Shown: positions 1 through 9,791, counted from the first letter of the stretch. The stretch is DNA of 64,000 nt from a bacterium (GCA_035691305.1 DASSJF010000059.1:32677-96676), one strand, 5' to 3'. A program made the numbers and translations. The notes: generated by a model from the sequence alone, not told the origin.

Positions 1-1
1 G

Positions 2-382
2 GTCGCCGAGATCACGGCGCGGATGCACACCGACCTCTCGGCGAAGCAGGCGCAGATCAACGCGGAGCTGAGCGCGCGGATGCGCGCGGACATGCAGTCC
101 CGGCAGCAGGCGATCATCTCGAGCGCGCGCTCGCAGATCGACGCCGCCCACTCGCAATCGCTGCAGACGCTCCAAGTCCGCGTCACGTCGCTGCGCGCGC
201 AGATCTCGGAGGCCCAGGCCGAGCGGGCGCGGCTCATGGCGGCCATCATGGCGGACCTGCGTGTGGACACCGCCGAGCTCGCGCAGCAGAAGGGCTGGGA
301 CGTGGTGCTCACGCTGACGGTCGACGCCCCGGACGCGCCGGACGTGACCGCGCTGCTGATCGACCGGCTCAACAAGAAGTGA
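2..382 (+). CDS. OmpH/Skp-like periplasmic protein, 5' truncated by window edge
   Basis: The reading frame is open from base 2, so the N-terminus (and any signal peptide) lies outside the window; the first internal ATG is at 23. The visible 126 residues are rich in Ala, Gln, Arg and Glu with a long predicted coiled coil, then a short C-terminal segment ending in a pattern typical of OmpH/Skp proteins ([12 protein letters not shown]). Skp-type chaperones hold unfolded outer-membrane proteins in the periplasm. Position directly before lpxD matches the common bamA-skp-lpxD order, so bamA may lie just upstream. The next gene starts inside its stop codon. The family call is moderate because the N-terminus is missing and coiled coils resemble each other. 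Confidence 0.6.
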   Translation, partial: VAEITARMHTDLSAKQAQINAELSARMRADMQSRQQAIISSARSQIDAAHSQSLQTLQVRVTSLRAQISEAQAERARLMAAIMADLRVDTAELAQQKGWDVVLTLTVDAPDAPDVTALLIDRLNKK

Positions 383-804
383 GGGGTTCATCGTTGTCGA
401 CGGGCGGGAAGCTTTGGGGGGCGGCCCTGGTGCTGAGCGCCGCGATGGTGGCAAACGGTTGCGGCGGCGCGATCGGCGTCGTGGACAGCCAGCGCGTGCT
501 GAACGAAAGCGTGAAGGCGCTGCAGTATCAGCGGCAGCTCGACGACCGCGAGAAGCAGATGGCCGCCGAGCTCCAGGCGCTCGCGCCGCAGGTCAGCCAG
601 GCGGAGCTGACGGCGCGGCGCGCCCGGCTGCTCACGGAGCTCGGGCAGATGCGGCGCGATCTGGAAGCGCAGCTCAACCAGGAGATCTATCAGGTCGCGG
701 GGCGTGTGGCCCGGCAGGACGGCCTGCGCGTCGTGATCATCAAAGGCGCGGCCCTCGTCGGCGGCCGCGACGTCACGCAACAGGTCATCGATCAGCTCAA
801 ATAG
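379..804 (+). CDS. OmpH/Skp-family periplasmic chaperone
   Basis: 141 residues from a GTG that overlaps the previous stop (GTGA). An N-terminal hydrophobic segment (about residues 12-27) ends near a Cys (ANGC); it looks like a signal peptide, with only a poor lipobox. The mature start, [12 protein letters not shown], is the OmpH-family beta-strand signature. A coiled-coil tentacle region (about 50-105) follows, then a second short beta segment containing [16 protein letters not shown]. Length fits Skp/OmpH. Probable role: periplasmic chaperone for outer-membrane proteins. Two such genes in tandem suggest duplication and perhaps division of labour. Confidence 0.75.
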   Translation: MRGSSLSTGGKLWGAALVLSAAMVANGCGGAIGVVDSQRVLNESVKALQYQRQLDDREKQMAAELQALAPQVSQAELTARRARLLTELGQMRRDLEAQLNQEIYQVAGRVARQDGLRVVIIKGAALVGGRDVTQQVIDQLK

Positions 805-814
805 GGGCGGATCC

Positions 815-1858
815 ATGCGGTTGGCGGATCTGGCCGAACGTGTCGGGGGCGCCGTGAGCGGCGACCCGGACGTGGAGGTTGTCCGGGTGGCCGCCCCGGC
901 GGAGGTGACCGCGGACGCGGTGGTGGTGGTCGCCGACCCGGGCCTCCTGCCTGGGATCGACGGCCGCGCCGGCGCCGTCATCATCCGCGAGGACGCACCG
1001 GCCACGCGCGGGCCGGCGATCCGCGTGCGTGACACCCGGCTCGCGCTCGCGCTCGCGCTGCGCGCACTCGCGCCGGCGTCCCGCCCCGCGCCCGGGATTC
1101 ATCCGACCTGCGTGCTCGGGGAGCGCGTCCGGCTCGGCGACGGCGTTTTCCTCGGACCCTACGTCGTCGTCGGCGCGGACGTGGTCCTCGGCGACCGCGT
1201 CCAGATCCACGCGCACGGCATCGTCGAGGACGGCGTCGAGGTCGGCGCCGACTCGGTGCTCCACGCGCACGCGACCGTCCGACGCGCGTGTACGCTCGGC
1301 GCCCGGGTCGTCATTCAGTCGGGCGCGGTGATCGGCAGCGACGGCTTCGGATACGCGCAGGACGCCGCGCGCCGGCACGTTCCGATTCCACAGATCGGGA
1401 CCGTGGTGCTCGGCGACGACGTCGAGATCGGCGCGAACTCCACCGTCGACCGGGCGACGCTCGGGGCGACCCGGATCGGCCGGGGGACCAAGCTGGACAA
1501 CTACGTGCACGTCGGCCACAATGTCGAGATCGGCGAGGACGTAGCGATGGCCGCCGGCTGCCTCATCGCCGGCAGCGTGCGGATCGGTAGCCGCGTGCTG
1601 ATGGGCGGGATGAGCGGGGTCGCCGACCACCTGACGATCGGCGACGACGCGATCGTGCTCGGGGACACCGGCGTCACCCGCGACGTGCCACCGCGCGCGG
1701 TGGTCGCCGGCCGGCCGGCGCGGCCCCGGATGGAGTACCATCGCGCCGCCGCCGCGGTGCTGCGGTTGCCCGAAGCGCTGCGCGAGCTCGCCGACCTGCG
1801 GCGGCGGCTCGACCGGCTCGAGCGCCGCACGGTCGACCCTACCCGTCCCGCACCCTAG
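815..1858 (+). CDS. lpxD: UDP-3-O-acylglucosamine N-acyltransferase LpxD
   Basis: Third committed step of lipid A synthesis: adds the N-linked 3-hydroxyacyl chain from acyl-ACP to UDP-3-O-acylglucosamine in the cytoplasm. The 347-residue protein has an N-terminal substrate-binding domain (about 1-90). A left-handed beta-helix of hexapeptide repeats (about 95-315) follows, then a C-terminal helix rich in Arg and Leu. The catalytic His is H235 in VGHNVEIG. Length is close to the E. coli enzyme (341). Start ATG lies 10 nt after the previous stop, with GGGGCGG upstream as a ribosome site. Its stop (TAG) shares a base with the lpxC GTG start. Confidence 0.95.
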   Translation: MRLADLAERVGGAVSGDPDVEVVRVAAPAEVTADAVVVVADPGLLPGIDGRAGAVIIREDAPATRGPAIRVRDTRLALALALRALAPASRPAPGIHPTCVLGERVRLGDGVFLGPYVVVGADVVLGDRVQIHAHGIVEDGVEVGADSVLHAHATVRRACTLGARVVIQSGAVIGSDGFGYAQDAARRHVPIPQIGTVVLGDDVEIGANSTVDRATLGATRIGRGTKLDNYVHVGHNVEIGEDVAMAAGCLIAGSVRIGSRVLMGGMSGVADHLTIGDDAIVLGDTGVTRDVPPRAVVAGRPARPRMEYHRAAAAVLRLPEALRELADLRRRLDRLERRTVDPTRPAP

Positions 1859-2694
1859 TGGCCTCCCAGCAGACGATCGCCTCCGCGCGCACCCTACGCG
1901 GCACCGGCCTGCACACCGGGCGGGACGTCGCGATGGTGCTGCGCGCCGCGGAGCCGGGAACAGGCATCGTTTTCCGCCGCACGGACCGTCCAGGGGCGGA
2001 GATTCCCGCACGGCTCGACCGGGTTACCGGGACGGCGTCGTGCGTCGCGCTCGGCGGCGACGGCGGGGTGCGGACCGTTGAGCATCTGCTGTCGGCCGCC
2101 CGGGCGCTCGGCGTCGACAACCTGCTCGTCGACGTCGACGGCCCCGAGGTCCCCGGCATGGACGGAAGCGCGCTGCCGTTCGTCCTCGCGCTGCGGGAGG
2201 CCGGCCTGCGCGCCCAGGACACGCCACGCCGCGTGGTTCGGGTCGGCGTGCCGGCGTGGGCGGGAGACGGCGAGGGCGGGTGGGCGGTCGCGCTTCCGGC
2301 GGAGCGCCTCTCGATCACCTGCGTCGTCGCCCTCCGCGAGCCGGCCGCGCAGGAGCAGGCCGCCACGTTCGACGCCGCGGCGGACGGCTACGAGGAGACG
2401 ATTGCACCGGCGCGAACGTGGGGATACGAACGCGACGCCGCCGCGCTGCGCGCGCGGGGGCTGGCGCTGGGCGCCTCGCTCGAGAACACGCTCGCGATCG
2501 GCGGGCGGGGATTCCTCAACGCGCCGCGATTTCCAAACGAGCCGGCGCGCCACAAGGTACTGGACGTCCTGGGCGACCTCGCGCTGCTCGGCGCGGAGCT
2601 AAGGGCCGCCGTGATCGCGGTGCGCGCCGGCCACACACTGCACGTGGCGCTCGCGCGCGCGCTCGCCGCGCAGACGCAATCGGCGAGTTCGTAG
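1858..2694 (+). CDS. lpxC: UDP-3-O-acyl-N-acetylglucosamine deacetylase LpxC
   Basis: Zinc deacetylase, the first committed and usually rate-controlling step of lipid A synthesis. Visible active-site residues: E75-H76 in VEHLLSA, the zinc pair H232 and D236 in RHKVLD, and H259 in AGHTLH. N-terminal [11 protein letters not shown] is the standard family opening. 278 residues, slightly shorter than the E. coli protein (305). GTG start overlaps the lpxD stop by one base, implying translational coupling. Catalytic residues are all present, so it should be active. Confidence 0.95.
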   Translation: MASQQTIASARTLRGTGLHTGRDVAMVLRAAEPGTGIVFRRTDRPGAEIPARLDRVTGTASCVALGGDGGVRTVEHLLSAARALGVDNLLVDVDGPEVPGMDGSALPFVLALREAGLRAQDTPRRVVRVGVPAWAGDGEGGWAVALPAERLSITCVVALREPAAQEQAATFDAAADGYEETIAPARTWGYERDAAALRARGLALGASLENTLAIGGRGFLNAPRFPNEPARHKVLDVLGDLALLGAELRAAVIAVRAGHTLHVALARALAAQTQSASS

Positions 2695-2758
2695 CGGACC
2701 GCCTCGCCGCCGCTCCGCCGCGATCCATGCGAGGCGGCCGGCCGACGCGAACGGAGGG

Positions 2759-3277
2759 ATGACGGTGAGCGGCGACAGACCCGGCCCGGGGACGATGGAC
2801 GTCGAGGCGATCATGGCGCGCATCCCGCACCGGTACCCGCTGCTGCTCGTCGACCGGATCCTCGAAATCGAGCCGGGGCGGCGGATCGTCGGCCTCAAGA
2901 ACGTCTCGGCGAACGAACCGTACTTCCAAGGGCATTTCCCCGGCCACCCCATCATGCCGGGCGTGCTCGTCGTAGAAGCGATGGCGCAGGTCGGCGGTGT
3001 GCTGGCCGCGTTGATGCCGGGCGCGGAGGGGCAGATCGCCTATTTCGCCGCGATCGACCGGTGCCGGTTCCGCCGGCCGGTCCGGCCCGGCGATCAGCTC
3101 ATCACGGAGGTCGTGGTGCTCCGGACGCGGTCGCGCATCGGCCAGATGCAGGCGACGGGCCGTGTCGACGGCGCCGTCGTCGCGGAAGGCATGTTCACGT
3201 ATTCGATGGCGCCGCTCGACCGCGGGACGGGCGCGGCCGGTCCCGCAACACTCCGCGAGAGCGTGCCGCGTGCCTGA
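2759..3277 (+). CDS. fabZ: 3-hydroxyacyl-ACP dehydratase FabZ
   Basis: Dehydrates 3-hydroxyacyl-ACP in fatty-acid elongation, competing with LpxA/LpxD for the same pool. Hot-dog fold, 172 residues; catalytic His59 in GHFPGH and Glu73 in [11 protein letters not shown]. The start is preceded by GGAGGG, which fixes the ATG at 2759; an alternative ATG 12 codons later would remove a short non-conserved N-terminus. The C-terminal ~20 residues are extra compared with the ~150-residue family norm and overlap lpxA by 8 nt. The fabZ-lpxA pairing is classical in LPS-making bacteria. Confidence 0.93.
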   Translation: MTVSGDRPGPGTMDVEAIMARIPHRYPLLLVDRILEIEPGRRIVGLKNVSANEPYFQGHFPGHPIMPGVLVVEAMAQVGGVLAALMPGAEGQIAYFAAIDRCRFRRPVRPGDQLITEVVVLRTRSRIGQMQATGRVDGAVVAEGMFTYSMAPLDRGTGAAGPATLRESVPRA

Positions 3278-4118
3278 CCCGCACTCGGCATCCCGGTCGG
3301 TCCGTCCGGCCTCGCCGGAGCCGGCGGCGGAAGGTCCGCCCGCCGTCCATCCGACGGCAATCGTTTCGCCGGGGGCGACGCTGGGTCCCGGCGTGCGAAT
3401 CGGCGCGTACACGGTGATCGCCGATCATGTGACGATCGGGCCGGGGACGTGGATCGGTCCGCACGTGGTCGTCGAGGAGTGGACGAGCCTCGGCCGCGAC
3501 TGCCGGGTCGCCGCCGGGGCCATCCTGGGCGGCACCCCGCAGGACCGGCACTTCAACGGCGAGCGGAGCTATCTGCGGATCGGCGACCGGGTCGTGTTGC
3601 GGGAGTACGTTTCGATCAGCCGCGCCACGGGCGAGGACGAGGCCAGCACGATCGGTGACGACGCGCAGATCCTCGCCTACAGCCACGCCGGCCACAACTG
3701 CCGCATCGGCCGGGGCGTGATCATCACCAATGGGTGCCAGCTCGCCGGGCACGTCGTGGTTGAAGATCTGGCCAACATCGGCGGGATGGCCGGCATAATC
3801 CAGTTCGCGCACGTCGGTACGCTCGCGATGGTCGGCGGCTTTACGCGCGTGGACAAGGATGTGCCGCCGTACATGCTGATCAACGGCACCCCGTACCGGA
3901 CGGTGGCGATCAACCGGATCGGACTCGAGCGGGCCGGCGTGCCCGACGACGTGCAGGCACAACTGCGGCGGGCGCACCGGCTGCTGGTCCGCTCCGGATT
4001 GGACCTCTCGCACGCGATCGAGCGGATCGCCGCGGAGTGCGGCGGCGGGGCGGAGGTGCGCCACCTGGTGGAGTTTCTCCGGGCCAGCCAGGAACGCGGC
4101 ACGGGCATCCGGCGGTGA
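3270..4118 (+). CDS. lpxA: acyl-ACP--UDP-N-acetylglucosamine O-acyltransferase LpxA
   Basis: First lipid A enzyme: moves a 3-hydroxyacyl chain from ACP to the 3-OH of UDP-GlcNAc. A longer frame runs upstream, but homology begins only at [12 protein letters not shown], so the GTG at 3270 (8 nt inside fabZ) is chosen, giving 282 residues. The hexapeptide beta-helix (about 25-215) carries the catalytic His in HAGHNCRIG, followed by the C-terminal helical domain (about 220-282). The G/P-rich first 24 residues are not typical. Trimeric cytoplasmic enzyme by family knowledge. Confidence 0.93.
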   Translation: MPDPHSASRSVRPASPEPAAEGPPAVHPTAIVSPGATLGPGVRIGAYTVIADHVTIGPGTWIGPHVVVEEWTSLGRDCRVAAGAILGGTPQDRHFNGERSYLRIGDRVVLREYVSISRATGEDEASTIGDDAQILAYSHAGHNCRIGRGVIITNGCQLAGHVVVEDLANIGGMAGIIQFAHVGTLAMVGGFTRVDKDVPPYMLINGTPYRTVAINRIGLERAGVPDDVQAQLRRAHRLLVRSGLDLSHAIERIAAECGGGAEVRHLVEFLRASQERGTGIRR

Positions 4119-4984
4119 GCCCGGGCGGCGGCTGTGATGATATCGCGGCCGGCGGACCCGCCGGCGCGGTCGGTGTCATCGCGGGACGCGGCGTTCTGCC
4201 GGTCGAGATCGCCGAGGGGGCGCGCCGCGAGGGGCGCCGCGTCGTTTGCGTCAACGTGTTCGACGCGGATCCGCGGCTCGGCGAGATCGCGGATGCCTAC
4301 GAGACGATCGCGATCGGCCGCCTCGGTGCGTTGGTCGAGGCGTTCCGCTCCCGAGGCGTGCGGGAGATCGTGCTGGCCGGCAAAGTGGACAAGCTCGCGG
4401 CGGCCGGCGCCGCGTCGTTCGACGCGCTCGGCCGCGCGGTCGCGAGCCGCCTCACGGACTTCGGCGACGCGAGCATCCTCGCCGCGCTCGTGGCGGCGCT
4501 CGAAGAGTCGGGCTTCGTCGTCGCGCCGCAGGCGCGGTACGCGCCCCATCTCGTCGCCCCGGCGGGCGTGCTCGGCCGCCGGGCTCCCACGACCGAGGAA
4601 GCGCGCGACATCGCGCTCGGCGGCCGGATCGCGTCCGCGGTCGCCGGTCTCGACATCGGGCAGGCCGTCGCCGTGCGGCGCGGCATCGTGATCGCCGTCG
4701 AAGCGGTCGAAGGCACCGACGCGATGATCACGCGCGCCGGCTCGCACGGCGGCGGCATCGTCATCGTCAAGGTCGGGCGTCCGCGGCAGGATCCGCGATA
4801 CGATCTGCCGGCCGTCGGGCCGCGGACGGTCGCCGCGCTCGCGGCCGCGGGCGGCGCCGTGCTGGCCGTCGAGGCCGAGCGCACGCTGCTCCTCGAGCGC
4901 GCGCGGCTGATCGCGTGCGCCGACGACGCGGGCATCGCCGTCGCGGCCGTCGCCCTCGGCGCAGACGGGGCCGCGCCGGCCTGA
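4115..4984 (+). CDS. lpxI: UDP-2,3-diacylglucosamine pyrophosphatase LpxI
   Basis: Hydrolyses UDP-2,3-diacylglucosamine to lipid X, the step done by LpxH in enterobacteria. Recognised by the N-terminal VGVIAGRGVLPVEIA, the central VAVRRGIVIAVEAVEGTD and the C-terminal RYDLPAVGPRTV segments of the LpxI (DUF1009) family. 289 residues from the GTG that overlaps lpxA by 4 nt; the ~15 residues before VGVIAG are Gly-rich and poorly conserved. Its place between lpxA and lpxB is the usual LpxI context, so this organism appears to use the LpxI route. Confidence 0.9.
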   Translation: MSPGGGCDDIAAGGPAGAVGVIAGRGVLPVEIAEGARREGRRVVCVNVFDADPRLGEIADAYETIAIGRLGALVEAFRSRGVREIVLAGKVDKLAAAGAASFDALGRAVASRLTDFGDASILAALVAALEESGFVVAPQARYAPHLVAPAGVLGRRAPTTEEARDIALGGRIASAVAGLDIGQAVAVRRGIVIAVEAVEGTDAMITRAGSHGGGIVIVKVGRPRQDPRYDLPAVGPRTVAALAAAGGAVLAVEAERTLLLERARLIACADDAGIAVAAVALGADGAAPA

Positions 4985-4989
4985 TCCAG

Positions 4990-6144
4990 GTGGGACGGCG
5001 CGTCTTCGTCGTCGCCGGCGAAGTCTCGGGAGACCATCAGGCGGCGCGGCTGATCGGAGAGTTGCGGCGGGCCAGGCCGGCTCTCGAAATCGTCGCCGCC
5101 GGGGGCCGCCTCATGGCGGCCTCGGGCGCCCGAATCCTGGTCGACAGCACGGCCTGGGGCGTCATCGGCTACGCTGAAGCCTACGTCCGCCTTCCGGTCT
5201 TCGCGCTCCGGTACTTCCGACTCGTACGGCTGATCGAGCGCGCGCGTCCGGACCTCCTGCTGTTGGTCGACTTTCCCGGTATGAACCGAGAGCTGGTGCG
5301 GCGGTTCTCCGGCCGGGTGCCCATCGTGTACTTCGTCCCGCCGCAGACCTACGCGCGGCGCGGGCGTTCCGCGGCACGCATGGCCGCGGCCTCGGTGCGG
5401 CTCCTGGCGATCCTGCCCTTCGAGGCGGAGGCGTACCGGCGCGCGGGGGCGGATGCCGTCTACGTCGGGCACCCCGCGGTCGACGAACGGCCGCGCGCGA
5501 ACGCTCGGGCCGGCGGTGATTTCACGGCGGCCGGCGGCCCGCGCGTCGCGCTGCTTCCGGGAAGCCGCGTCCAGGAAGTCCGCGCGCTGTTGCCGCCGAT
5601 ACTCGCGGCGGCGCGTGAGCTCGCGGCCCGCCGCGGTGCCCGCTTCGTGCTGCCGCTCGCCTCGCCGCACCTCCGAGGCGAGGTGGCCGCCGCGATCGCG
5701 GCGGCCGGCGTGCCGGTGCGTGTCGCCGACGGCCGGGCCGTCGACACGATGGCCGCGGCGGACGCGGCGGTGCTGGCGTCGGGGACGGCGGCGGTGGAGG
5801 CCGCCTGCGCCGGTGTCCCGATGGTGGTCGTGTACCGGGTGTCGCCGCTCACGGCGTGGATCGCGCGGCGGTTTGTTATCAACGAGGACCTCGAGCGCAC
5901 GGGGTTTTCGATTCCCAATATCGTCCTCGGCCGCCGGGCCGTGCCGGAGCTGCTGCAGCGTTCGGTGACCGGGCCGCGCATCGCGCGCGAGGTGGAAGCG
6001 CTGCTCGACCCTGCGGCGGCCGCGCGCGTGCGCGAGGACCTCGCCGAAGTGCGCCGCCGCCTCGGCCCTCCCGGCGCCGTCGAACGCGCTGCGGCGGAGG
6101 TGCTCGCAGCGCTGGACAGCGGGGCGAAGGCCACGATACCATAG
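4990..6144 (+). CDS. lpxB: lipid-A-disaccharide synthase LpxB
   Basis: GT19 glycosyltransferase that joins lipid X and UDP-2,3-diacylglucosamine into the tetra-acyl disaccharide at the inner membrane. Start GTG at 4990, 5 nt after lpxI, because homology begins with VFVVAGEVSGDHQAA. Family motifs include LLLVDFPGMN, YFVPPQTYA, VGHPAVDE, ALLPGSRVQEV and the donor-site ASGTAAVEA. 384 residues, matching the E. coli enzyme (382). The PQTYA motif has Tyr where many homologues have Trp (PQVWAW). Confidence 0.93.
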   Translation: MGRRVFVVAGEVSGDHQAARLIGELRRARPALEIVAAGGRLMAASGARILVDSTAWGVIGYAEAYVRLPVFALRYFRLVRLIERARPDLLLLVDFPGMNRELVRRFSGRVPIVYFVPPQTYARRGRSAARMAAASVRLLAILPFEAEAYRRAGADAVYVGHPAVDERPRANARAGGDFTAAGGPRVALLPGSRVQEVRALLPPILAAARELAARRGARFVLPLASPHLRGEVAAAIAAAGVPVRVADGRAVDTMAAADAAVLASGTAAVEAACAGVPMVVVYRVSPLTAWIARRFVINEDLERTGFSIPNIVLGRRAVPELLQRSVTGPRIAREVEALLDPAAAARVREDLAEVRRRLGPPGAVERAAAEVLAALDSGAKATIP

Positions 6145-6275
6145 CCGTGTATGCCTGCGGCGGACCGCCTACGGGGGGACCGCCGGCCGGGCGGCCGGTC
6201 ACCAGGAAACCAGAGCCGCCACGATGCAACTGCAGCCCTCCGGCAACGTGGAGCGGTGAACGAACGGAGCGCTTG

Positions 6276-6989
6276 ATGAGCCAGTTGTGGACGATCCATC
6301 TGCGGCGCCTCGCGCTGTGGGCGATTCCCGTGGTGCTGGTGGCGGCGCTCGTCTGGAGCGCGCTGCCGCGCGGCGGCGGGGAGCCGGTGACGCCGCCCAA
6401 ACTGCCTCCGGCCCCGGCGGAGTCCTCGGCGTCTCCGCCGACGGCTGGCGGCTCGGGACAGGCCGGCGGCGCCTCCGGCACGGAGACCGCACGACCGCGG
6501 GGCGGAACGGGTTCGCCGAGCGCAGGGACACCGTCGGCGGAAGCGCAGCGTCCGGCCGCCGGCATGGCCTCCGGCGAGATCAAAGCCGGCAACCTCGTCG
6601 GCACCGACGACAAGGGGCACATGCGGTGGCAGATCCTCGCGGACGACATGACGCTGCAGCAGGCGCAGCAGACGGTCGCACTCAAGCACGTGCGCGCGAC
6701 CTTTTTCGACAGAGACGGTTCGCGCATGCTGGTGAACGGCGACACCGGCACCTACGATACGCGGAGCCGCGAGGTGACCGTCGGCGGCAACGTACACGGG
6801 GTGACGAGCACCGGCCGCGAATTGTACGCCGACTCCGTGTACTACTCGCCGCGCTCGCAGCAGGTCGAGGGACGCGGGCACGTTCGCGTCGTCCAGGAGC
6901 GCGTCATCATGTACGCGGACAGCATGGTCTCGGATCTGACGCTCGGCCAGACCCGTTTCTTCGGCAACGTCCACATGACGCTGCGGTAA
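6276..6989 (+). CDS. lptC: LptC-like LPS export protein (inner-membrane anchored)
   Basis: 237 residues: a single N-terminal membrane segment (about 8-29), a long Pro/Ser/Gly-rich linker (about 30-95) and a C-terminal beta-jellyroll of LptC type with alternating strands such as VNGDTGTYDTRSREV. LptC passes LPS from the LptBFG extractor to LptA. The ATG overlaps the stop of a possible 41-codon leader frame (TGATG) and has GGAG about 7 nt upstream. The long linker is unusual; E. coli LptC has none. It is called from fold pattern and neighbours. Confidence 0.78.
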   Translation: MSQLWTIHLRRLALWAIPVVLVAALVWSALPRGGGEPVTPPKLPPAPAESSASPPTAGGSGQAGGASGTETARPRGGTGSPSAGTPSAEAQRPAAGMASGEIKAGNLVGTDDKGHMRWQILADDMTLQQAQQTVALKHVRATFFDRDGSRMLVNGDTGTYDTRSREVTVGGNVHGVTSTGRELYADSVYYSPRSQQVEGRGHVRVVQERVIMYADSMVSDLTLGQTRFFGNVHMTLR

Positions 6990-7912
6990 TGACGCGGATC
7001 GACAACCGGGCCGGCAGTCCCTTGCGGTTCGTGTGGTGCGCGGCGGCCGCGTTGGCGTTCGCCGTGACCGCTGCGCCGGCTTCGATCGCCGCGCCGCCCC
7101 TCTCGGGAAACAGTCTGCGACATGCGCAGGCGTCGCCGGAAGAAACGCCCAAAGGTCCACCCGTTCCGGTCGACGTGGCCGGCGCCGACCGCATCGAATA
7201 CGATGCGGCCGCGCAGTCCTACACGTTCATCGGCGCGCACGTGGTCGTCACCCGGGGCGACGAGAAGCTCGAATCCTCGGAGATCCATTACGACGGCGCG
7301 AAGCGCCGCGCCGTGCTGCCCCACCACGGCAGGATGTCGTCGCCGACGATGGGGCTGGAGGCCGACGCGATCACCGCCGACCTCGGTACGCGGCACGTGC
7401 TGGCCGAGGGCGACGTGCAGGGAAAGTTTTTGGACAAGGGGGTGTGGGCGACGGTGACCGCGGCGCGTGTCGAGGCGGACGACCGGCCCGATCTCCGCCG
7501 CGTCGAGGCGTCCGGGAACGCGATCGTCACCCGCGGCGACCAGCAGCTGCGCGGCAGCCGGATCGTCTATGACCGCACGGCGCAGCACGGGACCGTGGAG
7601 GGCCGCGCCGTCGCCGTGCGCGGTGGCGACCGCCTCGAGGCCGATCACATCGAGGGCAATCTTGCGACGAACGACGGTGAGGCGACCGGGCACGTCGTGT
7701 TCGACCGTCCGGCGACCCATATGCACGGCACCGCGGACCGCGCGACGTATTCCGGCGCCGGCGACACGGTGGTGCTGATCGGCCACGCCGTCGTGACGCG
7801 GGACCGGGACAGTCTGGAGGGCGAGCGCGTCACCGTGCACCTGCGCACCAACAGCGCGGTGGCCGACGGCCACCCGAAGATCGTCGCCTACCCCACCGAC
7901 ACATCGCCGTGA
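6989..7912 (+). CDS. lptA: LptA/OstA-like periplasmic LPS-bridge protein
   Basis: 307 residues with a signal peptide (about 1-33, ending AAPASIAA). Repeated OstA/LptA-type beta segments follow: DRIEYDAAAQSYTFIGAHVVV, then similar units around 110-160, 170-215 and 235-290 (DRATYSGAGDTVVLIGHAVV). That gives about twice the jellyroll content of E. coli LptA (185 residues). LptA multimers form the periplasmic bridge to LptD; no LptD is present in the window. The ATG shares one base with the lptC stop and its own end overlaps lptB by 4 nt. Confidence 0.8.
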   Translation: MTRIDNRAGSPLRFVWCAAAALAFAVTAAPASIAAPPLSGNSLRHAQASPEETPKGPPVPVDVAGADRIEYDAAAQSYTFIGAHVVVTRGDEKLESSEIHYDGAKRRAVLPHHGRMSSPTMGLEADAITADLGTRHVLAEGDVQGKFLDKGVWATVTAARVEADDRPDLRRVEASGNAIVTRGDQQLRGSRIVYDRTAQHGTVEGRAVAVRGGDRLEADHIEGNLATNDGEATGHVVFDRPATHMHGTADRATYSGAGDTVVLIGHAVVTRDRDSLEGERVTVHLRTNSAVADGHPKIVAYPTDTSP

Positions 7913-8709
7913 ACGTTCCCGCGGCGTCCACGCCGGCGGACCGTCCAGCGGCGGGCCCGCCGGCCACGATGAAATCACAGCCGAACGCGGGCACGCTCCG
8001 CGCCGAAGGCCTCGTCAAGCGCTACAACGGGCGCACGGTCGTGGACCACGTGTCGCTGACCGCCCGGCCTGGCGAGATCGTCGGTCTTTTGGGCCCGAAC
8101 GGCGCGGGCAAGACCACGACGTTCTACATGATCGTCGGCCTCGTCCGTCCCGACGCCGGCGACGTGTGGATCGGCGGCGCGGCGGTCAGCGACGAGCCGG
8201 TGGACGTGCGGATCCGCGCCGGCATCGGCTACCTGGCCCAGGAGCCGTCGGTCTTCAGACGTCTGACCGTGATCGAAAACGTGCTGCTCGTGCTCGAGCA
8301 GCGCGAGCCGTCTCGGGCCGCGCGCGAGCGGCGCGCCGTCGAACTGCTCGAAGAGTTTCACCTGGAGGGACTCGCCGGGCAGCCGGCCTGGACGCTCTCG
8401 GGCGGTGAGCGGCGCCGCGTCGAGATCGCCCGCGCGCTTGCGCTCGACCCCTCGTTTCTCCTCCTCGACGAGCCGTTCACCGGCATCGATCCGATCTCGA
8501 TTCAGGACCTGCAGCGGACCGTCCGCTACCTCCGCGAGCGCGGGCTCGGCGTCATCATCACCGACCACAACGTCCGCGAAACGCTGCAGATCACGGACCG
8601 GGCGGCGATCATTCACGACGGCCGCATCGTGGCCAGCGGGGCTCCCGAGCGCATTCTCGAGAGCCCCGAGGCGCGCCAGGTATATCTCGGCGAGGGGTTC
8701 CGGCTGTGA
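7909..8709 (+). CDS. lptB: LPS export ABC ATPase LptB
   Basis: Cytoplasmic ATPase that powers LPS extraction by LptFG. Walker A GPNGAGKTTTFYMIVGL, Q-loop YLAQEPSVFRRLTV, signature LSGGERRRVEIARAL, Walker B FLLLDEPFTGIDP and switch His in ITDHNVRETL are all present and match LptB specifically. GTG start overlaps lptA by 4 nt and gives 266 residues. An internal ATG at 7969 would give 246, closer to E. coli (241), and removes a Pro/Ala-rich tail, so the true start is uncertain. Confidence 0.93.
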   Translation: MNVPAASTPADRPAAGPPATMKSQPNAGTLRAEGLVKRYNGRTVVDHVSLTARPGEIVGLLGPNGAGKTTTFYMIVGLVRPDAGDVWIGGAAVSDEPVDVRIRAGIGYLAQEPSVFRRLTVIENVLLVLEQREPSRAARERRAVELLEEFHLEGLAGQPAWTLSGGERRRVEIARALALDPSFLLLDEPFTGIDPISIQDLQRTVRYLRERGLGVIITDHNVRETLQITDRAAIIHDGRIVASGAPERILESPEARQVYLGEGFRL

Positions 8710-9791
8710 CGATGACCCTGCTCGACCGCCTTCTCGTCTCCGAGGTCGGCTCGTCCTTCGGGGTGGCGCTCGGGCTGTTCACCGTCCTGCTCGTTATGAA
8801 CCACCTGTTCTACCTGGCCCGGCTCATCATCGGTCAGGGCATCGCGATTCAGATCGCCCTCGTGCTGATGGTCTACAAGATCCCGTATTTCATCGCGTTC
8901 AGCGCCCCGATGGGCGCGCTGCTCGCGACCGTCTGGGGCATGGGCCGGCTGGCCGACCACAACGAGCTGGCCGCGTTGCGCGTGTCGGGAGTGAGCCTCG
9001 TGCGGATCGCCGCGCCGATCGTCGCCGTGGGCGTCGTCGTCGCGGCCGGCACCCTCGTCTTCACCGAGGGGGTCGTCAGCCTGAGCGAGGACCAGTATCG
9101 GGTGGCGATGGCCGACGTCATGGCGCGCGGGCCGGAGCTGCATCCGGTGGAGAACGTGTTCTTCCAGGCGCCGATCCCGCAGGGCAACGCGTTGTACAGC
9201 GCGCGCCGGTACGAGCCGAGGACACGGACCCTGCAGGCCGTGACGGTCGTCTACATGACGCCGCGGCAGCCCCTCGAGGTCATCGAGGCCGACCACGCCA
9301 ACTACGCCCAGGGCACCCAGTGGACGTTCGAGAACGGCCACATGTACGTGCTCTCCGAAGGCCAGATGGTCTCGACGAAGTTCGACACGCTCCGCGTCAC
9401 CGTGCCGCGGTCGCCGCAGGACTTCACGCTCGCGCCGAAGCAGCCCGCCGACATGAGCGTGCGCGAGCTGTTCGGCGAGATCGCGCGGTACCGGCGCAAC
9501 GGCGGCGACGTGCGGCCGTTCGTCGGCGAAGTGAACACGAAGGTGGCGACCGCGTTGAGCTCAGTGGCGTTCGTTCTGCTGGCCGTGCCGCTCAGCATCC
9601 GGCCGCATCGGTCCGGGCCGAGCATGGGCTTCGGCATGAGCATCCTCGTCCTCGTGGGGTACTACATCGTCGCCATCCCGGCGCAGCTGGCCTCCGACGG
9701 GCACGCGCTCTCGCCCATCCTCGCGGCGTGGCTGCCTGATCTGCTCGTCGGCGCCGCGGGCGTGATTCTGTTGATGCGGGCGGCGCGTTGA
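8706..9791 (+). CDS. LptF/LptG family LPS export permease
   Basis: 361 residues with the YjgP/YjgQ architecture: three membrane helices in the first ~115 residues, a large periplasmic beta-jellyroll (about 120-275), then three more helices. The coupling segment after helix 2, WGMGRLADHNELAALRVSG, is the family hallmark that contacts LptB. Only one such permease is visible, whereas E. coli uses the LptF plus LptG pair; a second copy may lie elsewhere or this one may homodimerise. GTG start overlaps lptB by 4 nt. Confidence 0.88.
   Translation: MTMTLLDRLLVSEVGSSFGVALGLFTVLLVMNHLFYLARLIIGQGIAIQIALVLMVYKIPYFIAFSAPMGALLATVWGMGRLADHNELAALRVSGVSLVRIAAPIVAVGVVVAAGTLVFTEGVVSLSEDQYRVAMADVMARGPELHPVENVFFQAPIPQGNALYSARRYEPRTRTLQAVTVVYMTPRQPLEVIEADHANYAQGTQWTFENGHMYVLSEGQMVSTKFDTLRVTVPRSPQDFTLAPKQPADMSVRELFGEIARYRRNGGDVRPFVGEVNTKVATALSSVAFVLLAVPLSIRPHRSGPSMGFGMSILVLVGYYIVAIPAQLASDGHALSPILAAWLPDLLVGAAGVILLMRAAR

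Noticed and set aside
4246..4989. N-terminal extension of lpxB frame by ~248 codons
   Set aside because: The extension is an Arg-rich shadow of lpxI; homology to LpxB starts at 4990.
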